From NCBI GenBank assembly GCA_020002185.1, contig CM034531.1, positions 84,442,183-84,506,182 on the forward strand: a stretch of 64,000 nucleotides of DNA. Reading direction: 5' to 3'. Of this stretch, positions 33,169-43,544 are shown in pieces; within the stretch, counting starts at the first letter, position 1, and the number at the start of each line of letters is the position of its first letter. Position numbers and translations under genes: made by a program. A model generated the notes under the pieces. It was given only the letters and a program-made list of their open reading frames with translations, was not told the DNA's origin and did no database searches. Source of the stretch: Paraescarpia echinospica. Taxonomy: Eukaryota; Annelida; Polychaeta; Sabellida; Siboglinidae.

Positions 33169-34851
33169 ATAATATTGATATTGCTGGTGTAACTACACAT
33201 TGCTATAATAATCATTGTAGTATTGATATTGCTGGTGTAACTACACATTGCTATAATAATCATTGTAATATTGATATTGCTGGTGTAACTACACATTGCT
33301 ATAATAATCATTGTAGTATTGATATTGCTGGTGTAACTACACATTGCTATAATAAACATTGTAGTATTGATATTGCTAACTTGCTATAATAATCATTGTA
33401 GTATTTATATTGCTGGTGTAACTACACATTGCTATAATAAACATTGTAGTATTGATATTGCTGGTGCAACTACACATTGCTATAATAATCATTGTAGTAT
33501 TGATATTGCTGGTGTAACTACACATTGCTATAATAAACATTGTAGTATTGATATTGCTGGTGCAACTACACATTGCTATAATAATCATTGTAGTATTGAT
33601 ATTGCTGGTGTAACTACACATTGCTATAATAATCATTGTAGTATTGATATTGCTGGTGTAACTACACATTGCTATAATAATCATTGTAGTATTGATATTG
33701 CTGGTGCAACTACACATTGCTATAATAATCATTGTAGTATTGATATTGCTGGTGTAACTACACATTGCTATAATAATCATTGTAGTATTGATATTGCTGG
33801 TGTAACTACACATTGCTATAATAATCATTGTAGTATTGATATTGCTGGTGTAACTACACATTCCTATAATAATCATTGTAGTATTGATATTGCTGTTGTA
33901 ACTACACATTGCTATAATAATCATTGTAGTATTGATATTGCTGGTGTAACTACACATTGCTATAATAATCATTGTAGTATTGATATTGCTATAATAAACA
34001 TTGTAGTATTTATATTGCTGGTGTAACTACACATTGCTATAATAATAATTGTAGTATTGATATTGCTGGTGTAACTACACATTGCTATAATAATCATTGT
34101 AGTATTGATATTGCTGGTGTAACTACACATTGCTATAATAATCATTGTAGTATTGATATTGCTGGTGTAACTACACATTGCTATAATAATCATTGTAGTA
34201 TTGATATTGCTGGTGTAACTACACATTGCTATAATAATCATTGTAGTATTGATATTGCTGGTGTAACTACACATTGCTATAATAATCATTGTAGTATTGA
34301 TATTGCTGGTGTAACTACACATTGCTATAATAATCATTGTAGTATTGATATTGCTGGTGTAACTACACATTGCTATAATAATCATTGTAGTATTGATATT
34401 GCTGGTGTAACTACACATTGCTATAATAATCATTGTAGTATTGATATTGTTGGTGTAACTACACATTCCTATAATAATCATTGTAGTATTGATATTGCTG
34501 GTGTAACTACACATTGCTATAATAAACATTGTAGTACTGATATTGCTGGTGTAACTACACATTGCTATAATAATCATTGTAGTATTGATATTGCTGGTGT
34601 AACTACACATTGCTATAATAATCATTGTAGTATTGATATTGCTGGTGTAACTACACATTCCTATTATAATCATTGTAGTATTGATATTGCTGGTGCAACT
34701 ACACATTGCTATAATAATCATTGTAGTATTGATATTGCTGGTGTAACTACACATTGCTATAATAATCATTGTAGTATTGATATTGCTGGTGTAACTACAC
34801 ATTGCTATAATAATCATTGTAGTATTGATATTGTTGGTGTAACTACACATT
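33169..34851. repeat. Minisatellite, 48-bp unit, about 35 copies
   Basis: The unit is TATTGATATTGCTGGTGTAA then 'ctacacattgctataataatcattgtag', 48 bp. Two irregular junctions (about 33,372-33,385 and 33,985-34,015) contain partial units. Since 48 is divisible by three and the unit lacks stops in several frames, frames of up to about 305 codons run on both strands (16-residue periods such as MCSYTSNINTTMIIIA). These are not proposed as genes. Confidence 0.9.
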
Positions 34852-35303
34852 TCCACTTCCTCAGCATCTAGAAATAATTTTGACATGTCTCATTTTAATA
34901 TTCATGATGAAAAACATTGTTAATCACTTAATGACCTAGGAAGTATTTGTAATTAAACGCGTATTTCAAGATTTATGTTTAAGATCAGATTATGTCTTTG
35001 CCCACCAGCTGGAAGATTAAAAAAAGACAAAGATTCGATTTACTGCGACAATACTCGGACAAGTGATAAATTTGGCAGAGAAGATTTCAAAATTAACTTG
35101 TCCAGCGGACAAGTGAAATTTTTGGCTTGTTTCTATCGCTGTGAATAATCCAACAGCAGAATATGCTTTATTATTAAAGACATCTCCATAAATAAATATA
35201 TCGTGAATAGACACAATTTATCAGATGTTTACTGTCATGCTAAATAGGCGATGCACATTTTACAGCATAAAAACAACAATCTAAACTGATCAGCTCAGTT
35301 ATT

Positions 35304-35472
35304 TCAAGACAACTGATGTAGAAATGTTGTAGGGAGGTAGTTTTCAAATACTTCATAAGCACTTGTTGCATTTCTACCACTAGGGTCAAGTGGATGATCA
35401 CTGGAATCAATCAGACGACGGGAATACATGGTTAGTGCCAATATGAATGCATTGTGTCGCGCCTCTATGTGG
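35304..35472 (-). CDS. Candidate terminal exon, unknown protein (low confidence)
   Basis: The open segment begins at an acceptor-like GCTTGTTTTGGTGCAG (exon start 35,472) and ends at TGA (35,304-35,306). It encodes about 56 residues: HIEARHNAFILALTMYSRRL, then IDSSDHPLDPSGRNATSAYE and VFENYLPTTFLHQLS. The composition is convincingly protein-like, and the stop plus acceptor geometry fits a last coding exon. I do not recognise the family; it could also be part of an unrecognised transposon. No upstream exon on this strand is identified before the LINE. Confidence 0.3.
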
Positions 35473-35979
35473 CTGCACCAAAACAAGCTCGTGGATATTT
35501 TACATTTTTACCTGTTTTTAACCGTGGAACAGCAGTGCAATTTTAGAGTTGTTTTTATGAATGTCTCAGGTCGAAGGTGGACTGCGCCATTTTAACAAGT
35601 ACTTAATGACATTTTATCATTTTTGTAATTTATATGCAGTGCGTACCAGTATAGTGAACTGCACCTGTGTCACAACATTGTAGCCGGTTGACCAGGCGTG
35701 ACAACAACTAGAACAATGCACTGCCACATCATGATCACATACAATAGACTGGATCTACTGCGAATTGGACGTTCTATTGTTACTGGATGCTACCTTTCAA
35801 TAGATGCTTGTGTGGCACCACTAAGACCACTAGAACGTGTGAACAATCTGCAGACTCATAGGGGGTGTAGGGCAGGGAGGTCAAAGCAAAGACCCATTCC
35901 TGTTCTGATTACTTCCCATCATCGGTCATCGTGAGATGTGAAACCTACACATCAAATTTGATTCGACTCGACAGTGTAT

Positions 35980-37202
35980 GTGACATAACATCTGTACGCC
36001 AAGTGTGTTTCTGCTTGTGACGCGAAGCAAGCGGGGAAAGCGACCGTGATATGTGACCTCATTGAGGACGATGATCTAGACATACTCGCCATCACAGAGA
36101 CGTGGTTGAGTGCTGATGACTCCTTCTCTACTGGTTGCATCACACCTGCTGGTTACCAACTACGACATGTCCCGAGAATGTACGGCACCGGTGGTGGTGT
36201 TGCAGTTGTCTACAAGTCTGGCTTCACTACGCGACATCTCGAGATGCTGAAATCAAAGACATTTGAATCGATGTGTCTACAACTCAGCAATGACACTCAG
36301 TCTGTTCGTCTTCTTGTCGTCTATCGCCCCCGCCAAACTCCAAGAATGGCTTTACAACTGCGGAATTTCTCCTAGAATTTTGTGATTTGTTGGACTCCAT
36401 GTCGATGTATACGTCAAACATGCTGATCGCAGGTGATTTTAACTTCCACATGGACAATACATCAGACAATGACACTAAGCGCTTTCAAAACATTCTAAAT
36501 GCAGCAGATCTTACTCAGCACGTGGAAATCCCGACGCATGTTGCCGGACATACCATCGACCTGCTTATAACGCGTTCATCTGATACGTTTCTGAACAATA
36601 TACGAACAGACATCCCATACATGTCAGACCACTCGGCAATTCATTGCACACTACAACTCGTGAAACCACCAAACGTCCGGGTAACGACGACGAGTCGAAA
36701 TTATCGACATATCAATACCACTGCAATATGTGATGAAATCCGTTCGTTGCTACTGTCAAATCATCTGTCTGATGACATGAACCATGCTGTTGACATGTAC
36801 AATGAAACCATTGCGGCTATCATTGACAAGCAAGCACCGTTAAAGAACCGCACAGTGATTGTACGACCACACACGCCATGGTATAATGATGGCATACGAT
36901 CGCAAAAGTGTGTTACACGACAACTGGAAAGAACATGGAGAAAATCTGGACTGGAGTCTGACAGGCTTGCCTACTGCCTCCAGCGCCAGCACGTCACTTC
37001 GTCTGTGCACTGTGCAAAACTTGAATACCACACGAATCAAATTGCTGATGCATCTGGTGACCAGAAGCAGCTGTTCAAGATTGTTGCCAAGCTCCTACAC
37101 ACTGATAATGGCACACCACTACCGCCATGTGACTCGTCTGACACACTGGCAATGTGGTTTCTTTCTTCTCAGAAAAGATCTCGAAAATTTGGTCTGAACT
37201 GA
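35980..37202 (+). pseudogene. L2 LINE endonuclease and linker region, two frames
   Basis: The endonuclease nicks target DNA to prime reverse transcription. Key motifs are ITETWL (36,091-36,108), GDFN (36,432-36,443) and SDH (36,623-36,631), all intact. The domain is split: the first frame ends at 36,375 and the second, from about 36,345 onward, supplies the rest. This is consistent with a one-base deletion near 36,340. A further break separates the N-terminal basic part (to 35,934). The same frameshift is present in the second copy (near 51,002), so it predates the duplication. Confidence 0.8.
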
Positions 37203-38851
37203 ATCAGAATGTCATCACTGTAAATGCCTCTGCTGATGATGCACCGCAGACATGTCTGCTGACTGCATTTGAGCCAGCCACTGAGGCTGAAATTAGAATG
37301 TTGTTGAAGTCATCGCCAGTGAAATCTTGTGAACTTGATCCCATTCCGACATGGCTTCTTAGAGACTGTGCGCACGATGTTGTACCTGTGCTCATGACAA
37401 TTGTTAACCTGTCTCTGAGAACGGGGGTAATGCCTTCACACTTGAAGGAAGCGCACATCAGGCCAGTACTCAAGAAACCGAGTCTAGACAAAACTGTCTT
37501 GAATAACTACCGACCCGTGTCAAATCTACCCTATCTATCGAAGACAATAGAACGTGTCGTTGCTGCGAGATTGTCAGCTCACATGTCAGAGCACGATCTC
37601 TGTGAGCCCTATCAGTCAGCGTACAAGCCGAATCACAGCGTTGAGACGGCCCTTGTCTGTGTGCAGAATCACATCCTGCACGCAATGGACAATCAGCATG
37701 TTATCATCATGGTTCTCCTTGATCTATCGGCTGCGTTTGACACCGTCGACCATGAAGTGATGTTGCATAGACTCTCACATGATATCGGAGTGGTCCAAGA
37801 TGCACTGGACTGGTTTAAATCATACCTAAGAGACAGAGTCCAGTCTGTCTACATTCATGGTGCTACATCGCCTGCTCGTCCTCTGGTATACGGGGTACCA
37901 CAAGGCTCCGTGCTGGGTCCTCAGCTGTTCTCCATCTATGTAGCACCAGTTGCTAAGATTATTCGCAAGTACAATTTGATGTGTCATTTCTACGCGGATG
38001 ATACTAAAATCTACATTCCCGTGAAACCACACCAAGAGGAAATTGCTGCGGCAGTCGTCCGTATTGAAGAATGTGTAGCGGAGATCAGGACGTGGATGGT
38101 GACAAACTTTTTAAAGTTGAATGACTCAAAGACAGAAGTCATTGTGCTCGGCTCTGCGCAACAACTAAAAAAAATTGAGCTGCGCACACTATGCATTGGA
38201 GACTGTTTGGTCACTGTAACTCAGAATGTACGGAACCTTGGTGTACAGTTCGATGCCGAGATGAAGATGGAGACGCACGTGACTGCTGTCTGTAGATCTG
38301 CAATTTTCCATCTCCGAAATATTGCAAGAATAAGACGTTATCTAACGCCTGCAGCGACAGAACAAGTCATACATGCGTTTGTTACCAGCAGACTTGACGT
38401 AGGCAATGCATTACTCCACCGACTGCCTGTGAAACAACTAGAACGGTTGCAGAGAGTACAGAACTGGGCGGCCCGCCTTGTCGACGGCGCCAGGAAGTTC
38501 TGTCATGTCACACCTCTATTGATGAAGCTGCACTGGCTGCCAATAGCAGTTAGAGTAGAGTATAAGATACTTCTACTCACGCACCGAGCACTGACTGGCT
38601 GTGCACCACAGTATATCACCAAATGTTTGAACAGACGTCAGCCAACTCGATTGTTGCGCTGCAGTGAACACAATCATTTATGTGTACCACGTGCATCGCG
38701 TCGCTGGGGTGATAGATCCTTTTGCGTGGCAGCCCCAACACTATGGAACTTGCTGCCGAAAAAGCTGACTGCAACAAGAATGACAAACACTGATTTTAAA
38801 TCAAACCTTAAAACTTATCTGTTTTCCCGAACATTCTGTACGGCACCGTGA
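37154..38851 (+). CDS. L2 LINE reverse transcriptase, open through the RT domain
   Basis: This 565-codon frame begins at an internal Met. The upstream part lies one frame away, joined at a likely single-base deletion near 37,152. RT landmarks are PVLKKPSLDKTVLNNYRPVS, SAYKPNHSVETAL, LLDLSAAFDTVDH, GVPQGSVLGPQLFSIY and FYADDTKIY (YADD at 37,991-38,002). The C-terminus (TLWNLLPKKL, FKSNLKTYLFSRTF) ends with the natural stop at 38,849-38,851. The RT domain itself looks undamaged, unlike its twin at 51,816-53,508. The element as a whole cannot make a complete endonuclease-RT protein. Confidence 0.85.
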   Translation: MVSFFSEKISKIWSELNQNVITVNASADDAPQTCLLTAFEPATEAEIRMLLKSSPVKSCELDPIPTWLLRDCAHDVVPVLMTIVNLSLRTGVMPSHLKEAHIRPVLKKPSLDKTVLNNYRPVSNLPYLSKTIERVVAARLSAHMSEHDLCEPYQSAYKPNHSVETALVCVQNHILHAMDNQHVIIMVLLDLSAAFDTVDHEVMLHRLSHDIGVVQDALDWFKSYLRDRVQSVYIHGATSPARPLVYGVPQGSVLGPQLFSIYVAPVAKIIRKYNLMCHFYADDTKIYIPVKPHQEEIAAAVVRIEECVAEIRTWMVTNFLKLNDSKTEVIVLGSAQQLKKIELRTLCIGDCLVTVTQNVRNLGVQFDAEMKMETHVTAVCRSAIFHLRNIARIRRYLTPAATEQVIHAFVTSRLDVGNALLHRLPVKQLERLQRVQNWAARLVDGARKFCHVTPLLMKLHWLPIAVRVEYKILLLTHRALTGCAPQYITKCLNRRQPTRLLRCSEHNHLCVPRASRRWGDRSFCVAAPTLWNLLPKKLTATRMTNTDFKSNLKTYLFSRTFCTAP

Positions 38852-38915
38852 GCAACGATTGTTGGAACGGCGCAATATAAATGTCACGATTTTATTTGAT
38901 TTGAATATAATTATT

Positions 38916-39645
38916 CATTAGTTATGGTTCTTAATTACACATTAAAATATTCTTAGCTAGACACAATTTAAATTAAAACTTTTTTGTTAGAACTAGCCAA
39001 TGATATGTCGAGATGTCAATGGCTAGTAAACACAGAAGAAGTTCTTTTGGCCACCAACGATAGTAATCCACTGTTAAGATTGCGCAAAAAAGGAGGCAAA
39101 GGTTTGTGTCATGTCAAAGAGAAAGCATCTGTTAATGAGGCAGTCTCACCAGTACCCAGTACACAATGCATGACATTACTAATTTAAAACAATATAAACT
39201 CAATACTTTGTTCACATGCATTCTTCTTGGTTTGGCAAATTTATATTAAAAAGCTATTTCCCAAGTGTTTTAATTTGTTCTTTATACTAGTGTGCAATTA
39301 CCAAAGAACTGCCAAGCTGGTCATGGTAGGTACATGCATTCCTAACCAAAAGATTACAAACTCTCTTACGGGCCCAGAACTATACTAGTACTGCATTAAC
39401 CTTCAACCTACGACCTTGCTCCTCATCATTAGGTGCATTTCTCCACTGTGAGTATTGTTATCTCTGACAACACAATTTAAACAACTGTGTAACAAGAAAG
39501 AAGATGTGCTCAGCCTGCACTGGATGGGCATAAACCAGGCAGTTTGTTTAGATAAATAAGACATGTCTGGTGGCTTTCTTGGTGCATTCTCCTTGAGAGA
39601 ATACCAGTGTAACATTCTAATCTGACGAGGTTAACAGGAGCAAAA
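38916..39645. other. Unassigned spacer
   Basis: No gene recognised. The same sequence is present at 53,573-54,302. The short frame at 38,984-39,187 has no domain. Confidence 0.35.
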
Positions 39646-40928
39646 TGACAAAGTATATTAACATGCCACCACATACACATCATGTCAACTAAGTATCTTA
39701 ACACACCACCATATACACACCATGTCAACTAAGTATCATAACACACCACCACATACACATCCTGTCAACTAAGTATCTTAACACACCACCACATACACAC
39801 CATGCCAACTAAGTATCTTAACACACAACCACATACACACCATGTCAACTAAGTATCATAACACACCACCATATACACACCATGTCAACTAAGTATCATA
39901 ACACACCACCACATACACACCATGTCAACTAAGTATCATAACACACCATCACATACACATCCTGTCAACTAAGTATCTTAACACACCACCACATACACAC
40001 CATGCCAACTAAGTATCTTAACACACAACCACATACACACCCTGTCAACTAAGTATCATAACACACTACCACATACACACCCTGTCAACTAAGTATCTTA
40101 ACACATCACCACATACACACCATGTCAACTAAGTATCATAACACACAACCACATACACACCATGTCAACTAACTAAGTATCTTAACACACAACCACATAC
40201 ACACCCTGTCAACTAAGTATCTTAACACACCACCACATACACACCATGTCAACTAAGTATCTTAACACACCACCACATACATACCATGCCAACTAAGTAT
40301 CTTAACATACCACCACATACACACCATGCCAACTAAATATCTTAACACACCACCACATACACACTCTGTCAACTAAGTATCTTAACACACCACCATATAC
40401 ACACCATGTCAACTAAATATCATAACACACAACCACATACACACCATGTCAACTAAGTATCATAACACACCATCACATACACATCCTGTCAACTAAGTAT
40501 CTTAACACACCACCACATACACACCATGCCAACTAAGTATCTTAACACACAACCACATACACACCCTGTCAACTAAGTATCTTAACACACAACTACATAC
40601 ACACCCTGTCAACTAAGTATCTTAACACACCACCACATACACACCATGTCAACTAAGTATCTTAACACACCACCACATAATACCATGCCAACAAAGTATC
40701 TTAACATACCACCACATACACACCATGCCAACTAAGTATCTTAACACACCACCACATACACACCCTGTCAACTAAGTATCTTAACACACCACCACATACA
40801 CACCCTGTCAACTAAGTATCTTAACACACCACCATATACACACCATGTCAACTAAATATCATAACACACCACCACATACACACCCTGTCAACTAAGTATC
40901 TTAACACACCACCACATACACACCATGT
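39646..40928. repeat. Minisatellite, 40-bp unit, about 32 copies (duplicated block, copy 1)
   Basis: The unit is ACACACCACCACATACACAC followed by CATGTCAACTAAGTATCTTA. Variants include catgcc, cctgtc, atcata and an extra 'aact' near 40,170. The second copy (54,303-55,585) has the same total length, as the constant 14,657-bp offset on both sides shows. Confidence 0.9.
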
Positions 40929-42136
40929 GATGGATCAATTTCATCACCAGACCTGGGTTCAATTCATTTTTATTCAATTCAAATTAAATGTTAATTCAAA
41001 TCGGGATCATTAGCAAACAGTACCCCTTTAAGTTGTTTAATTAAGCACAAGCCAGGAAGTCCAGCCAGGAAGACCATAATAAAATGCCTGCTTTGTTCTT
41101 CTAAGAGACAGTGCTAAGCAGGCCTTATGCCAAGTACTGCAATCTGACTCAGTGTTCTGAAAGGTGATATTGACTCAAGTCAGACAACCTGCACCAGTAC
41201 AGTATAGTTTGGTACCACCTTGCAGTTTAGCTAAAGACCAAAGGGGATGCTGAACTCTGAACATGGGCAAGTGCTAATTCACCTCTCAGCAAACAGTAAT
41301 TTTGGTTTCTGGTGGTCAATCAGAACTTAGCAGCTCTTTTCTATGCTACAGGCTGTACTGGAAAAAATTGGGGTACATAGGGACTGAGAGAGCAGAGAAC
41401 TGGTAGACAAAGAATTGCAACCTGTGTTTTGTCTTGTGACAAATCCTTTGTGCCTATAAATACTAGTAATTCTGCTGTTGGTTGTTTTATTTTGGTCTTT
41501 GACCAAAAGACATATCCAAACAATTTACAATTTAATGCATATTTTGTAATTGATACATGTCAATTTTTTTTATAGAAAAACGATGTAAATTTATTTTCCG
41601 TTTCAACCAATTCATTCAATTCATCTTACTTTGCGAGATTAAATTCCAATTCAATCTGTTTTGATTTTATTCAATTCCAATTCAATTAATGCATTATTAC
41701 AAATTAAAGTAATTATAAAAGGGTCTGGAGAATACTACACAAGGAAATGTAATCAGAGTCAATCATCCTGACTGCATCTTAAACAAAGCAGGTGAGTTTT
41801 TAAACAAACTTAACAATTGCGTTCTCACTAATGGAGAACTGTAATACTGTCAGAAACTGTTTTCTTGAGAAATAACAAATATAAGACAAACATATTATAT
41901 GTTGAGACATGAAGTTGTCATGTCAACATTCCACGTTTTTACATGGATTAGCTGCAACACAGTTGACAAGATTTATGCAGTTCATGTTAACCTATATGTT
42001 AAGTCATGTGACCTCTGTTACACTTCCTGAACTTTAAAACAAACAAGTTTTTGTCGCAAGAATAAACAAGACTTCATCCTAGTCATTTTGTCTGAACATT
42101 GAGCTAACGTTTCTTGAACATTGTCACAGTTGAACC
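40929..42136. other. Spacer with TTCAATTC-rich arms, possibly a degraded DNA transposon
   Basis: A left arm at 40,948-41,010 (CAGACCTGGGTTCAATTC...) and a right arm at 41,600-41,727 (...ccaattcaattaatg..., ending GGGTCTG) share TTCAATTC/GAATTGAA words. The ends form a short inverted pair, CAGACC and GGTCTG. Flanking 8-mers do not match, so a transposon call is tentative. The remainder is unassigned. Confidence 0.35.
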
Positions 42137-42260
42137 AGATGTGTAGAGCTTCAAGGGAGTACCTGACAGATGTGTAGAGCTTCAAGGGAGTACCTGACAG
42201 ATGTGTAGAGCTTCAAGGGAGTACCTGACAGATGTGTAGAGCTTCAAGGGAGTACCTGAC
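42137..42260. repeat. Tandem array, 31-bp unit, four copies (copy 1)
   Basis: Four perfect copies of AGATGTGTAGAGCTTCAAGG plus GAGTACCTGAC. The homologous site at 56,794 has six copies. Confidence 0.95.
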
Positions 42261-42619
42261 AGATGATGTTTATTTTTTATTTTAAATAACCAAAACATAA
42301 GTTGGAATAAAAGGGCAGTAAAATTTTGACCAAATCTAGCCAATCACGCTTGATGTAGGTTTATGTTGTATGTTAATGTCACCTTACAGATGGCAACATA
42401 ATTCTATAGGCCAGTATATGATATTCATCACAGAGGAGCCCATAACTTACTATATTTACAGTTCAAAACACAAGTACACATCTGAAGGACAAATGTCCTG
42501 TTTCATGTTTAAAGTACGGTAATGTTATGTCCTTCATTTCGATCAGATTTACTCAGATGGACAAAGATTCAACTTCCAAATTTAATATTTCAATGTCATC
42601 CATTTTATTCCATTCCCAG

Positions 42620-42704
42620 AATTCCCCGGTTCCGTTACCGGTTCCCTTGCCATACAGAGCAGAGTACTCGATCATCCGTACACTCCAGTTCAGATACACG
42701 ACAG
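42620..42704 (+). CDS. Candidate internal exon, unknown protein (low confidence)
   Basis: A GC-richer 85-bp segment lies between an acceptor (TTTTATTCCATTCCCAG, ending 42,619) and a donor (ACAG/GTAATA, GT at 42,705). One frame reads NSPVPLPVPLPYRAEYSIIR, then TLQFRYTTG. Two other frames are also open, so coding is uncertain. No family is recognised. An identical copy lies at 57,337-57,421. Confidence 0.25.
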
Positions 42705-43544
42705 GTAATATACAAGAAGTAGGCAGGATCAATACTGAAAGATGATTGTTTGATGTGTCTCTGCCTTTCTGCCAATGTAATGTTAGTTAAAAATAGTTTA
42801 GAAAGCTAGTTAATACCATTCAGTTAGAGATCAATACAACTCAAAGTTGCACTATGTATGAGGTTTTAAGGTAGACACTAAATAGAACTAATGAAAATGC
42901 TTCATTTATCAAATGAGTATTTCTGTCCAATATGTAAACAAACATGCACAGATTTTGGAATGTTAATACACAGTTTCAGCATAATACAATTTTAATTTTC
43001 TATACAACATCAATTTCAACCAAAATAAAACAACAAGTCTGCTTTGAAAGTATAGTCTGCTGTTTGTTGAAAAAAAATTATTTTAAAAATAATACATTAA
43101 AAACATTTAATAATGTAAACTGTTCCAATCAGTGTATTCACTTTGACATTTGCACCATGGATATTCAACAGCTTTCGCATTAAATAAACACCAGGTAGCA
43201 GCAGCAGTGCTTTCAACAGATACAAAGTGTCATCAGCTGATGTTGAATGCTAACAACATAATGAAGGACATAACAAGTGCTTCCATCAATCACATAGCAC
43301 CTGCCCACTGCCACAAGTAGCAGTCTACCTGTCTTCAACGTGTGTCAACTCATCTGAGCCTCCAACAAAGCCAGCCTCGCTGGGATTCACAGTTGAACTA
43401 ATATCGTCAGCTGCTGCAAGAGTTATTAAGACCTATTAGATGAAGCTGACCACCTCGGAGAGTCAACTTACAACAGCAGATATTGCAGCCATATCAATAT
43501 TATAACATTGTAACAATATGACAGAGCTCTGCAAATAGCCTGCT
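42705..43544. other. Unassigned spacer
   Basis: AT-rich to 43,180, ordinary composition after that; no gene recognised. Duplicated at 57,422-58,261. Confidence 0.3.

Larger units (their letters stand above)
35640..38915 (+). mobile_element. L2/CR1-type LINE, copy 1, nearly full length but frameshifted
   Basis: The order of parts is an N-terminal basic segment (about 35,698-35,934, with GCRAGRSKQRPIPVLITSHH), an apurinic-type endonuclease, a reverse transcriptase and a short 3' UTR. The UTR ends GCGCAATATAAATGTCACG and a 'tttgatttgaa' tail near 38,910. The GCGC-ATATAAATG 3' signature and the RT sequence (NYRPVSNLPYLSKTIERVV, LLDLSAAFDTVDHEV) are typical of the L2 branch of the CR1 group. The 5' boundary is approximate. 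From 36,199 onward the element is duplicated at 50,861. Confidence 0.85.

Noticed and set aside
18672..34851. CRISPR-like regular repeats
   Set aside because: Units are contiguous without unique spacers and the context is animal DNA; these are minisatellites.
33367..34886. 219-, 198- and 305-codon frames in the 48-bp array
   Set aside because: Periodic 16-residue translations on both strands of a minisatellite; no independent coding evidence.
40948..41727. hAT-type transposon with CAGACC...GGTCTG ends
   Set aside because: The flanking 8-mers do not match and the inner parts of the ends are only compositionally similar; kept only as a tentative note.
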